From: Botryococcus braunii
Taxonomy: Eukaryota > Chlorophyta > Trebouxiophyceae
Direction of reading: 5' to 3'
Assembly: GCA_002005505.1 (NCBI GenBank)
Contig: KV908373.1
Span: forward strand, 555,975-619,974
DNA length: 64,000 bases
The notes under the pieces are model-generated. The model had not been told where the DNA came from. It saw nothing but the letters and a program-made list of their open reading frames with translations, and ran no database searches. Below, piece after piece: positions 31,557 to 42,399 of this stretch. The position numbers were made by a program, and so were the translations under genes. The number at the start of each line of letters is the position of its first letter. Positions within the stretch are counted from its first letter, which is position 1.

Positions 31557-33452
31557 TGAAAATACAGTGGCGGTTGGTGCGCATCTACGCGGTCTGCAGG
31601 CCTGAAGTTCTCAGCCCTATGTGGCCTCCCGCTGTTAAGGGCAAAAACATTTGCAGGAGGGACATCATGTGAGGAACCAGACATAGGGCCTAGCCCTTGC
31701 ATCATACCGCACATAGCAGCATTCAAGTCATCAAAATCATTCACAATAATGCCAGAGGGAGCAACAGGGGTACTAGAAGGTGCATCTGAAGGGCCAGCGC
31801 AGCTTTGTTTTCCAAGGACCATCACTTCCTTTGCACGTTGGAGTAAACTAAATGCGTGATGATGCCGGAGCGCAAGTGCTCGCATGGCATTGTCTTTCTT
31901 CGTCTCAATGGGAGACATCTGCGCCCCCACATGCTTAAAGGGCGAAGGATTACTCCCCTTCTTCCTGAGCAAGTCATTAATATCGATAGACCAATTTACA
32001 AAGCGTGGGTTGGCAGCCTTTGAGTCCTGCACCAAAGCTAGGATGTCCAGATGGTCATGTGTGAGCTAGACTTGCGGGCTGACAGTAGTCACTATACTCC
32101 TGTCATGCTGCACAGTCCTGGTAGTGTCATATTGTGCGTGGGCAAAGTACTAGGATCCACAGCAATGTATTCGTCAGTATTTGGTGTGCGTTGCCAGATG
32201 GGTTCAAGTGTATTCATGAACTCTGCATTAAATCTGGTCATATGTGTTTCGTTCAACAGTTGGGTGGATGCTCCAATGCAGGTGTGAAATGACTAAAGGG
32301 TTTTACCATGCCATTTTCACAGTACACCTGAGGTGGTTCAATGTGTGAGCCACTGGGCCATCCAGTGTGTTGTGCAGGTTTAGGCAAATGATCGGGCCAA
32401 TAAGGTGGTTTGTCAAAACAATGAATTGTTGGATCAAACAGGGCAACCTTTAAAGGACCAAGACAAATTCTTTTGCTTCTGCGCTAAGTAAGTGGGGTCA
32501 GGTAAAGGCAACTTCCAACATTCATCTGAATAAAGAGGCATTTTGCGAAAGGCAGTGGGATGTCCATGATGATGAGCTTTAGGCAAGTTAACTTCTTGTT
32601 GTACATCCATGGGAACTGCATACTCTTGCGAATGTGGCTTACCTGGAATGTTTTGGCTCTTCTCAAACGCAGAAGTTCTGCTAGAGTCATGGGCCTTTTA
32701 CCTTTGTCAACACTCTGACTTACGGATATGGTGTTAACACTTGTAAAGGCCGCATCCAACAGCTCCATACCTTCCTTGATCAACGGGGATATCTGCTTTG
32801 TATTTCGGACTTTCTTTCCCTTGAATAGGAGTGGTGGAAGGCCAGCAGGTGTTTTACTGGCTGCTGCATACTTCTGACCAGAAGCTCTAGGCTTCCGAAT
32901 CACTTTCCGCACAGGCGGAGTCTTGGCTGCAATCATGTTACCTTTCCTACTAAACATTCAGGAAGCATCCAATTTCGGGAGTTGCTCTCCCACAGGTGTG
33001 GGAGGACAAGGCAAGACATCACTGACAGACACCCGAGCTTGTTCCGGAGCTAGAGCAGTCACAGATATCTTTCTCTTGCTATCAGACACCTGACCAGGAA
33101 CATATAGTACAGGCTTGCGATTTGTGATTTCCATAGGAACAAAATCAGGATGCGGGTCGCTTACCTTAGCCTTATCCTTAGTTTCTGTCTCACTGTTTGG
33201 AGTAAGATCACAAATATTCACATCTAAATCTGAATCTTCTTCATCAGACATATGCAGTTGTAACATGAAAGAGAATGGAGACTCCTCTTCAAAGCCCTGA
33301 TTATAGTTTGCATACCCTCTGCCAGTGCCACGTCCCCTGCCACGATAATTACTGGACCGATTACCTTGGAATGTCTTCTTGCCACTGTTATTATCACCCT
33401 GCGAGTTATTGACTTTTGCTCCCTGCGAGTTGTTAGTGCGCTTTTGCTGCAA
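31415..33452 (-). pseudogene. D3 nucleocapsid-like and linker region (right palindrome arm)
   Basis: Minus-strand frames 33452-32958, 32957-32484 and 32035-31415 mirror the left arm: SPFSFMLQLHMSDEEDSD, KKVRNTKQISPLIKEGMELL, and PFKHVGAQMSPIETKKDN. Stops and frame changes differ between the arms, so they have decayed independently since duplication. Confidence 0.65.
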
Positions 33453-35100
33453 TGGCTAATGGTTTACATAAAGATTCGTGGTAAGCCCTCACGTTGGTTG
33501 GTGCCCTCATGTGATGTACATATGGGATGTAATTGCCATGATTCATGATGTTTTGGCGCATCCTGGGGTTTCTCAAACTCTTGTGGTTTTGCTTCAACAT
33601 TTCCACAGGCCGGGGATCAAGGCGGATGTAAAATTATTTGTGAGCCCTGCCAGAAGCTTAGGGCTTCATTGCCGGAACCACCCCGTCTACAGAAACCTGC
33701 TTTGTTTGGGCCCATGGATCATGTGCACATTGATTTGTTTGGGCCCTTCCCTCGCATGTTGTTGTGCTGTGGGTACCAGCGAGATTGTGGGTACCCGATT
33801 TGGGAACCACGATCTCGAGGGTGCGATCGATCAGCGAATCCAAGGCTGACGTGGCCATGGCCTAGTCTTGAAGCATCTCTCCAGCTGGCGGACAGCTGGC
33901 GTGCATGTCCTGAAACTCAGGAGGGGTTATCGGACTAGTCCAAAGGATCCCGTAAGTAGGATCCTACTGGACGCCTGTCCTAAAGGATCCATTTATGGGA
34001 TCCCAAAGGACGCCAAGGCCGAAGGCCTTGGGACGTCTAGCTCACTAATTCCAACTTTAATCTTCGGATTCCGTTCTGTACTGATACCAAACACAACACA
34101 TGTTGGCAAGGGACAAGGATGGAAACCATGACCGAAAGAAAATCTGGGCTGTACTTATGATTGATTATTCTACCAAGGTTACTGAATTTGTAACCGTGGA
34201 AGACAAATCCCTTCTTTCTATTGCCAAGTCCTTTTATAATGCATGGATTTGTAGATACAATGTTCCTGCTGTTGTCAACTCAGATATTGGCAATGAATTT
34301 TCTGCCGATTTTATGCATATGTTGTCTAGACTAGGAATTTATCACATCCAGATTTCTCCTAACCACCGTTCTGCAAATGGTGTGGTGGAACGTCTGGTGA
34401 AAACAGTAAAGGAAATGTTAAAAAGACACTACAATAACTTTCCTATTGACTGGTCCTCGTCTCTACCCAATGTACACCAGGCTTACATGTCGCGAAAGCA
34501 TTCTTCGATATGTAATTTCTCTCCAGCTGAAATGTTTTATGGCTTCACTCCTAAATTGCCTATTGCTGTGAAGGAAGTGCTTATGAATGCTGCAGAGTCC
34601 CAGTCACCCGAGCATCACGTGTGTAGATTACAAGACAGACTAAGGAAGCAGTATGATCAAGTTGCCCGTGCATTGGACCATGCTATGCATAGGAACATTG
34701 TTGGTCATGCTCATAAAATTCCTGGAAAACCAAATGCACGGATCTGGAGGTGGGGGACTTGGTCTTAGAGGTTACGTCAATTGCTGGACCTCTTTAGACT
34801 GGACTGAAGGGACCTTTTAAAATTGTCAGTCTGAATGAATCAAAAACAATTGCAGCACTTGAAACTGGGAAGACACGTTTCAAGGAACGGAAACACTTTA
34901 AACGCCACCCTTCACACCTTATCAAATACCATCAACCGCTTCATGATTTTGGGGGGGGGGGGGGGGGGAGACTACATACTTCTAGAGATTACCAATTTAA
35001 ATTTGCTAATGAGCATTTTCCCAGGGACAATCACCAAGCAGCTCTCATGCAGTGTGAGGTCTTTGATCAGGTGGAATTACCGCATCACGTTGAGCTGGGA
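33453..35100 (+). pseudogene. D-family integrase fragment
   Basis: An integrase zinc region (HDVLAHPGVSQTLVVLLQHF) starts directly after the palindrome. The core follows with Asp in HIDLFGPFPR, Asp in VVNSDIGNEF and Glu in ANGVVERLVK, then a degraded C-terminal domain (KGPFKIVSLNESKTIAALE). The core is split after PRM by a 339-bp insertion at 33760. A run of about 18 G near 34950 shifts the frame near the end. Protease, RT and RNase H are missing upstream, replaced by the inverted duplication. Confidence 0.82.
33760..34098. mobile_element. Solo-LTR-like insertion in integrase (339 bp)
   Basis: It starts TGTTGTG, ends CACAACA, and is flanked by CATGT at 33755-33759 and 34099-34103. Removing it plus one CATGT rejoins the integrase reading frame (PRM then LARD). 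TG...CA ends with a 5-bp duplication fit a solo LTR. Its ends form an imperfect 18-20 bp inverted repeat, so a small DNA element is an alternative. Confidence 0.8.
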
Positions 35101-35109
35101 CACTAACAT

Positions 35110-35632
35110 GTGGGGGTAGTAGAAGTACTTTCCCTCTGCAGGTACTTGGACTTCATTTATAATTTGCACAGCTGGATCTTGGGATGCCAGAGAGCCACAG
35201 GTTCGCACCATTCCACATGTCATGTTTTGGGGGCTTTCCCTATGCTTTTCAGATTGCTGCGGTGCCTTGGGGCTTTCCCCTTTGTTAAGCAGTCAGACTT
35301 GTACCTTATTTTTTGTACCTTATTTTCATGAAGGGGCTTACCCCTTGGATTTTCGTCTTTTCTTTGGCACTTGTGCCATTCATTTATTTGAGATCATTCA
35401 TGGGCACTTGCGCCCAGTCTTTATTCCAAATATCTTTATGTCACTTGCGCCAGTCTTCTTTTTTCGCAAGATTTGGTATTTGCGCCAACCTTCCAGAAGC
35501 TTCGACAATATCTAGGTCGTGATCCGGGATGGGGGGCTGGGATTGAGAGAGTGAGAGAGTGATTGTACATTGATCTGCTTATTCTCTGAGTATCGTTAGT
35601 GTGCATCGGTTACACTCAGTGCGACCGAGACG
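35110..35632 (+). other. D-family 3' end or LTR-like region with hairpin series
   Basis: Non-coding, CT/TTG-rich sequence after the integrase relic. It contains about seven short GC-stem hairpins with CTT-type loops between 35229 and 35490, two GTACCTTATTTT motifs near 35309 and 35323, and a GAGAGAGTGAGAGAGTG patch. It may be an LTR plus leader, since gag-like coding resumes at 35633, but I cannot fix LTR ends. Confidence 0.4.
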
Positions 35633-36480
35633 ATGATGGACATGCCATCCGAAGTTGTCATTGCCGAGGCAGAGGCACAGCCGACTATTGTGTGTACAGA
35701 AAAAAAGACACTTGACAACACCTTGAAACAGTGTCAGATAGTAGAGAAGTCACAGTATAGTGCCGCGATGATGGCTCAACTTAATGGCCACACCAACACG
35801 CAGATCATCCAGGACTTCTTACAACAGCCAGGTCATTACTTAGCAGTTAAAGACACTATAAAAGATGTCAAAAAATTTATCAAAAGCATTGATGAAGACA
35901 TTTGATATTGTTCAGCAACATGTCAGTGATCCACTTGAGGCAGCTGGCATGGGTAACCTGGAGGTGGGCTATCCCCTTAAGTTCATGACATATACGTCAT
36001 AACATTAGTTGTGACATATATTGTATTGGTAATTCACGTGACAGCCTTAGTACGGGCGATCACGTGAAGCAACATTCTCGCGGCTATGGATAGGCTGGCC
36101 TGTCTGCTGCTTTCCTGGGCTTGATATACTGCGGTTCACTTACAATTATTGGAGAAAGGAAATGCAGCTGAGCTAAGCATTGTGAGAATACCGTTGTGAG
36201 GGAGAACACTTGTGAAAAAGAGGGGATGATCCAGGGACAAGCTTTTTTGCTAGATCACCAGTCAGACAGTGACGACGAGCAGCCAAATCAGGTTGTTAAA
36301 CAGCAGTTTGGGGTTGTCCCAACAGAACCGAAAAAGAAGAGAAAGAACAGAGGCAGGACTCGTGCTGCACGCAAGGCGAGTAAGGCGATGAAGATGGTTG
36401 AGGCCATGGAGGGAGTTGTTTGGCAGTCCGAGCCAGCCGCACTGAGTGACGTTGCTGATACAGCTACAATAGCTGCATAA
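35633..36480 (+). pseudogene. D4, D-family gag N-terminal fragments
   Basis: Frames 35633-35905 and 36196-36480. The first (MMDMPSEVVIAEAEAQP, DTIKDVKKFIKSIDEDI) weakly resembles the D2 gag leader region; the second (QGQAFLLDHQSDSDDEQP then a Lys/Arg-rich stretch) resembles the acidic and basic segment after FMLQL in D1-D3. About 290 bp between them is non-coding. Assignment to the D family is tentative. Confidence 0.4.
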
Positions 36481-37628
36481 GGGACTTATGTCTGAGAGAG
36501 AAGGTCATTTGTTTTGTGCTGCAGAAGCACATGTGCATTACTGTGAGGGAGTGAGACTGCAAGGACATGAGCAAGTAAAGTAAGCTGTGCTACAAGAACT
36601 ATGCAGCAGCACCAGACTCCGAAGCTTGCATCAGAATTGCCTTGTTTTTGACCTTCACAATTTGCTGACAATCTAAGGGGAACATGTCACCCCAGTACTA
36701 CCTGTTATTTGTTTTTGGAGCTGGTGGACAAGACCTGCTTAATCAGAACCCGCTTAAAATATATTGCTTGCGGTTGAGCAAGAATTTGAGAAGTCAGTTC
36801 AAGAGTCCATCATTGTCCAGTGATATGTTGGCTTATTTTGTTATAAGTTGACATAACATGGGTCAGGACTCAGTTTATCATAACAAACAATATGAAGTAC
36901 CATAGTTGCACTTGCGATTTAGTGCAGTATAAGTGCTGTACGATCTTCTTCTTGTTTGCAAAAACAAGAACGTTCGTAATTTAAGTTCATGACAAAAGTT
37001 CCAAGTCATGGTTCCAGCATTCGGGCAACGGTTCACCCGGGAGGAAGACTCCCGTTCGTAAAAGGAGCAGAAAAGAATATCAAATGTATTACTTCTGACG
37101 TAATGTTGAGAAATTAGCAAAATACTTATCGAGAATCAGGGATATACTGGAAATCATAAGTGCAATTCATCATTACTTCTTCCACGAAGATACGCTGTCA
37201 CGGCACTTATTGTCCTTGATCTTATAAGAAGGAATATCTAATTAGGAAAAGGAATATGGGCCCGGGAGGCCTGAACTCTCACCCCAATACTCCCGGCAGT
37301 GTCACTCCATGGCTGGAACCTTTTCCACTCTTACCCCGTTGGATCAGTCGAGCAAATGAAACTCGAGAAAACCTTAGAACGAGGATGTGACAGGAGTCCT
37401 AAACATACATGCACAACACCCCTCTCAGCCACCCAACACATCTACTATACTCGGATAGAGCACCCTAAAACCCCTAAATCCCTACACAATATATTTATGG
37501 GGATCAGTATGGGGCAAGTGGAGGTTTTGTTCCTTACTGTAAGTGAGCGTTTGGGTGGGAGTCCGGGGGCAGATGGGGCCCTCACCATGCCCCAGAAGGT
37601 CCCGTGTCCATTCAAATAGGAAGCGGGG
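36481..37628. other. Unassigned sequence
   Basis: No credible gene or element. A short stretch near 37190-37226 (GTCACGGCACTTATTGTCC) recurs with changes at about 62690-62720, so part is probably a dispersed repeat. Confidence 0.5.
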
Positions 37629-37637
37629 TGCGTGAGT

Positions 37638-38388
37638 CAGTGTTTAATTTTTTGTATTTCCTTGGCGGCCACTGGCCGTAGAATGCCATCTTTTCCTCAC
37701 ATATTGAGGCCATTGCTGGCCTTGACCTGTGGACAACTACCGTTTTCCGCAGCCACACTGGCCTTAAAACACAAAATATCACTTCGTCGTTGCGGCCACG
37801 CTGGCATTAACACCATGGATTTTGCCTGTTAAAGGCAACCGCAAGCACGCATTAACAAACACGTGCTCTCTAAGCACAATGCAAATACCACCGATTCTGA
37901 CTCACTTTCTTGTTTTGTTTGACACCAAACTGACCTTTAGTCTTCTACACAATAGTGTCGCGTTTTGCTACATTCACTCATCCATCGTTGGTACGAGATG
38001 CTGTCAATGGTATAGGGGCAGCGCTTGAGCCGGGATAGATTACTGAGCAAAGGGGGCTCCATCCTATTTCTCTCAGCAGTTTTCAAAAGATTCATCACGC
38101 TAAATTGTCTTTCATTCTTGACTGAGGTTACTGGCATGCAAAACATGATTTGTGCTGGCAAGCCATAGCTGATTTGTGCTAGCAAGCCATAGCAAAATTG
38201 TCGAGGGCCCAAATCAGGCCGACGGAAGGCCCGTTTGCTGTACGGATTGCGGCCATGGGTGGCCGTGAGCCGAGGTGATCTAGTCGATCTCGCGGCCAAA
38301 ATGGCCGTAAAGGGGGGTGTCAAACTGGTGCCAGTGCGGCCGTTTTCGGGCCATTTTCCTTCTTTGCGGCCAGAATGGCCGTAGTCGG

Positions 38389-38420
<32 letters not shown>

Positions 38421-38424
38421 ACTG
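37638..38424 (-). mobile_element. HAT-1, short hAT-superfamily derivative
   Basis: Ends CAGTGTTT...AAACACTG, flanked by TGCGTGAGT at 37629-37637 and 38425-38433 (hAT duplications are 8 bp; one base is ambiguous). Both subterminal regions carry repeated CGGCCAnnnTGGCCG palindromes, at least eight in total. The interior retains the C-terminal dimerisation region of a hAT transposase. A poly-A/T tract of about 30 lies just inside the right end. It is non-autonomous. Confidence 0.9.
37937..38230 (-). pseudogene. hAT transposase C-terminal (dimerisation) relic in HAT-1
   Basis: The frame includes MPVTSVKNERQFSVMNLLKT and AERNRMEPPLLSNLSRLK, the conserved ER.FS...T.RNR.. pattern of the hAT C-terminal domain, and ends CVED at 37937. 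The DDE catalytic part and BED zinc finger are missing, so it cannot transpose itself. The open frame continues toward the poly-T tract, but that part is subterminal repeat, not protein. Confidence 0.75.
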
Positions 38425-38433
38425 TGCGTGAGT

Positions 38434-41273
38434 GTCATGTGATCGTGATAATTTGAGATTTGTGTAAGGCCATGTACAGGAGCAATCCAGTGTGTGCTTA
38501 GCAAAACGTTAGGGTAGTGTTGGCTAGGTTATATGTGCTGCCAAGAATGATAGCCTGTAATACCCCATTCAAGCAAGGTAAAACCATCCTCGTTCCCATT
38601 AGAAGCCTCAAAATGTGTATTATTGTGCTTTGTTGTTTCTTTTCCGGTTGCGGATCCCCCGTGACATCCAATGGTTCCCCACATACCACCCGAAATCCCC
38701 TCGTCGCACCCTGGAAACAATACAATCAAGGAGTAAGACATGATTTAGAAAAAATAGAGCGGAAAGTTGAGGCGAAAAAATGAGGCAGGCGCTCTATTAT
38801 ATGCTGTGGAAGTGCTTTTCCAGACCAGTCGGTCCTGAACGAGTCGCCATGCAGTAGCAGAAACATGGCATGCGGTGTTAAAACAGACGATAAGACGGAA
38901 AGAGCGGGCTCACTGTGAAGCCCACGAGCCGCGGTTCGTCAAGTAGGCTGGTGCTGGGTAGCAGAGGGGTGGCTAACGAAAAATACTCGGGGGCCCAGCC
39001 GAGGTCGGCCCAGGGGGCAGGAAAAAGTGGGAGGGAAGGGAAAAAGCGGATCTAGTGGTAGGGACTCGCACCCCGGTCAGTTACAAAGGTGTGCACATCT
39101 CACACGTGGGGGATTGCGTGCAGGAACGCATCCCATAACATCGGGTTAGATACCCCATAGTAAGGGGCTATGCGAGGAATGATTCGTAAGACTCTATGTA
39201 ATTTTGCGTGTACCTCATATCCTGCCCGAAGGAAACGGAGATAACATCCCTAAGTAGCCATGCAGCAAGAGTAGTGCATAATAAGCGAAAATGCCACAAT
39301 TGGGCGAAAATGACGCCCCACTTGCAAATCTCGGACAAACACGAATGGGGTTAGGGAACGATGATGATCCACGGTATTGCCCGGTATTGTGGACTCTGTC
39401 GCTTGTCAAATACCCCGACGTGAAAGCAACTTGATCTTGTGGTGTAAACACTCCCAGACCGAAGTACAAGTGCATGACGTCGGCGTTGTAAGTCCTGCCC
39501 CAATGTCCCAAGACGGATTGTTGCATTTAAGGCGCCTGCCCTCGAACAGTACTGTACAGACTAGTACAGACTAGTCACTTGGATTTCCTGGGCTAAGAGT
39601 TTGGATTGATAAGTTGCTCACGTTGAAATTTGCAACCAAGAAGGAAAAAGGAGATGTATACAATTTTGCGTTCCCTCATCTCGATGGTGTGTGTGTGACC
39701 TTTGCTTCCCATGTCTGAAGAGTCGACGTTGACATCGTCTTCCACCGCCCTCCACGTCTTAGAGCGAGGTATCCACCACTTTGCTACCTAGTTGCGAGGT
39801 GGCTAGGTGCGCTTAACAAGTCCTCTGCGTGGGAACAAATCTAGGGAGACGTCTTTAACCTTTCGCGAGCATTGAGAGGTCTGTGGCCCCAACCTTTCGC
39901 GTCCATGGAAAGGGTCTGTGGAGAGGTCCCGCAGGGGCTCAAGACGCGGAAACATCGCATGAGTAACCAGCAAATGCTCCACATTGTTTCAATATTACAA
40001 TTAATAGCGATGCACACTTGATTCTGATTGAATGCGAAGCGTTATGGCAATTCCTGCCAGTCGCAGTACCCTGTACGAGCTAGGTGAGGAACACCACGTC
40101 AGATTTGCAAACTGTGGAGCTAGGAAAGTCTTTGGCTAGTCAGTACCTGCCAATCTTACAAGAAGCTAGCGGTTCCATGAATCTGATGCGCAGAGAGTAA
40201 GATATACCGAATGCTAGGCGCAACATCTGGTTCGAACAAAACGATTACAAGTTAAGACCGGTTGCTGCCAAACCTTGATGTTTGATAGATAGTCAATCAT
40301 TGCTCATTTTTGCGTTGGAAGCAGTTGGTTGGTATGCTAAAGAGTGCTTGTGTGCGGGAGCCGTTCCTCCCGGCCCTGGGAGTCCCGGCCCGGTCCAGTA
40401 CCCTCAGGGTACTGCCCTGGTATTTCCGGATTGCCTTCTATTTTGCTACATTTCCCACAGACAACAGTAACCTTCATATGCCTCAGCCCAACGTGCATTT
40501 CCCGTGGACACTCCAGGGCAGTTAACACACCTTATCATGTTCCTATGACCCAGCCACACCACAGCTTCTTGCATGCATGTACACGGGACCTTGTGGGGCT
40601 AGATGAGGGCCCCATCTGCTCCTATGGGTCCCCTCACACCTTCAGTGCCAGGTACGACAATACGAACATTAAACTTCACACTTTCACCCTTCGTTGGGGG
40701 GGGGGGTTGTTTATGCTGTGGGATTTGTTAGCTCTTTAGACAGAGGGTTTGATATAATTCTTGAGGGGTGGGGGGTAGGGGTACGTAACCGTCGGTCTGG
40801 ACCCAATCTAACCTAATCTTTCTTGGTTTCCCAGGTATTCCTTATTAGTCATACTGGGGGGAGGGAAATAGGTCACACCCACGGGTCACACTGCCGGAAG
40901 TGTCGGGGTGGGAGTTTAGGGCTCTCGCCCCCATCTTCCTTTTTCCTTGGTACGACAGGGCCCCAGAATTCCGTTCGGGTGGCAAGAATACCTCAGCTAG
41001 AGTCGTGCGGGTGGCACCCGTACGTCGGCAGTGAAAATGACGGTTTTTGTGCGGGGTGCCCGCATACCCAGGCAAAAAATGTGCGGGTGGGCCAATTTAC
41101 ATCAGCACGCTTAGATTTGGGGCTCCTGCCGAAGTGTAGATGCTAGCAACCACTCTCAATGAGTTCTCATGCACTTTAAACGAAAATCAGGGAATTTTGA
41201 CATATGATACACCACAAACCAATGTGAAAACGTTCTTGTGTGGCCAACGTTCCGTTCTTCATCATCCCCCTCG
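38434..41273. other. Unassigned intergenic sequence
   Basis: No gene recognised on either strand. Short ORFs lack family motifs. Bases 39466-39600 resemble 62750-62880 (shared CGAAGTACAA, GGCGCC and CGCCCTCGA blocks), marking a dispersed repeat. A 17-bp palindrome AGTACCCTCAGGGTACT lies near 40400 and a G-run near 40697. Confidence 0.5.
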
Positions 41274-41278
41274 ACTAT

Positions 41279-41981
41279 TGTAAAAGGTTATGGGCAGTGG
41301 CGTATCCTGTAAGCAAGCAGACAGGTCGTAAGTTCGTGCCTCTCCAGCTACAGTCCTTGACGACTGTCTGCTCTTTTAGACACATGCAACTGCATGAACA
41401 AGACTGGCATCCTTATGTGCCCAGTATCTTTCCAAACCAGTTCCGTTACATGTTGATCTGTCAATGAGCATCTACACACGGATAAGCTCCTGACGGCTGA
41501 AAGCAAGTACCTTCCTATACTCAATCAAGACTCCGTCCCTTAGCTGTTTGGGAGACTTGATTGTCCACTAAGATGGTTCACTTACAAACAAACAATCAAA
41601 CATGAACACATTACCAATACACATCCTGCGTCACCGCACCTGTAAGCAAGCAGACAGGTCGTAAGTTCGTGCCTCTCCAGCTACAGTCCTTGACGACTGT
41701 CTGCTCTTTTAGACACATGCAACTGCATGAACAAGACTGGCATCCTTATGTGCCCAGTATCTTTCCAAACCAGTTGCTCGACTATGCGGTGATCGCAGCT
41801 TTAATAGTCCTTTCACGCTAACGCGTAATCTAAATCAGATTGTACCTTATGTTCGAAATAGACCTCATCCGAACGTGTCTTGAGGTACCTTATGTGGATA
41901 GTGGACCCGTATCCTAATAATGTACATTTGAAGATCACCTAAAGCACAAGGCATTCTATAATGTATGTTCACAACTCAACA
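41279..41981 (-). repeat. COP2 3' LTR (703 bp)
   Basis: Minus strand TGTTGAG...CCTTTTACA. It contains two identical 135-bp repeats, at about 41312-41446 and 41641-41775, and ATAAGGTAC motifs near 41845 and 41886. Confidence 0.95.
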
Positions 41982-41999
41982 CTTCCCCTTGCCTGCATG
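41982..41999 (-). other. COP2 polypurine tract
   Basis: GCATGCAGGCAAGGGGAAG (minus strand) abuts the LTR, matching COP1. Confidence 0.88.
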
Positions 42000-42001
42000 C
42001 T

Positions 42002-42298
42002 TTATGTGTATCTTCTCAAACCTAGTGAATCACGATGACCAACAAACACGGGCTTAGCAAGTGGCTTGGTCATAATGTCAGCCACATTTCGAGCAGATTC
42101 TACATAGAGGATATCTACCTGCCCAAGTGCCATAGCTTCCCTAGCATAGTGGAAGCTTACTGCAACATGCTTTGTGAATTTGGAATAAAGGGGGTTCCGT
42201 AAATTGGAAATGCATCCTTGGTTGTCACAGAAAATTTTGACTCTCCAAGGTGCAGCTCCAATCTCTTCCAAGAAGCCCCTAAGCCAGTTGGCTTCCTT
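42002..42298 (-). CDS. COP2 Gag-Pol, C-terminal part (RNase H end)
   Basis: The last 98 codons of the polyprotein, from KEANWLRGFLEEIG to the stop, nearly identical to the end of COP1. The rest of the frame lies at 50417-55282 across the transposon. This part carries the RNase H tail and no catalytic Asp of its own known to me. It can be expressed only from an empty-site or excised copy. Confidence 0.92.
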   Translation of the reverse strand, partial: KEANWLRGFLEEIGAAPWRVKIFCDNQGCISNLRNPLYSKFTKHVAVSFHYAREAMALGQVDILYVESARNVADIMTKPLAKPVFVGHRDSLGLRRYT

Positions 42299-42300
42299 CA

Positions 42301-42344
42301 CGTCTGGGGTTAAGAAATGGGACAGTATGGGACGGGGATGGGGC
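42301..42344 (+). repeat. Left terminal inverted repeat (44 bp)
   Basis: Perfect inverted match to 50372-50415. Confidence 0.97.
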
Positions 42345-42399
42345 CCCGTCCCATATGGTCCATTGGACCTCGACAGGGATGCGGCTCGTCCCATCCCCG

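Larger units (their letters stand above)
29509..33452. repeat. 3.9-kb inverted duplication (palindrome)
   Basis: Left arm 29509-31472 and right arm 31499-33452 are reverse complements over almost their full length, differing at roughly one base in twenty by eye, with a 26-nt spacer. The centre is GGGTCTAGTT, spacer, AACTAGACCC. Both arms carry the same D-family coding region in opposite directions. Confidence 0.92.

Noticed and set aside
37638..38424. Poly-A-tailed retroposon
   Set aside because: The poly-A lies inside CAGTG...CACTG inverted ends with a target duplication, so the A/T run is part of a DNA transposon.
38498..38783. Overlapping 70-90 codon ORFs on both strands
   Set aside because: No motif, no conservation visible, and both strands are open by chance.
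39050..39110. tRNA-like sequence (TCTAGTGGTAGGGACTCGC) suggesting a SINE head
   Set aside because: An A-box-like stretch is present but no B box or clover-leaf pairing follows.
40225..40250. GGTTCGAAC-like B box suggesting a tRNA gene
   Set aside because: No matching acceptor stem, D arm or anticodon arm could be drawn.
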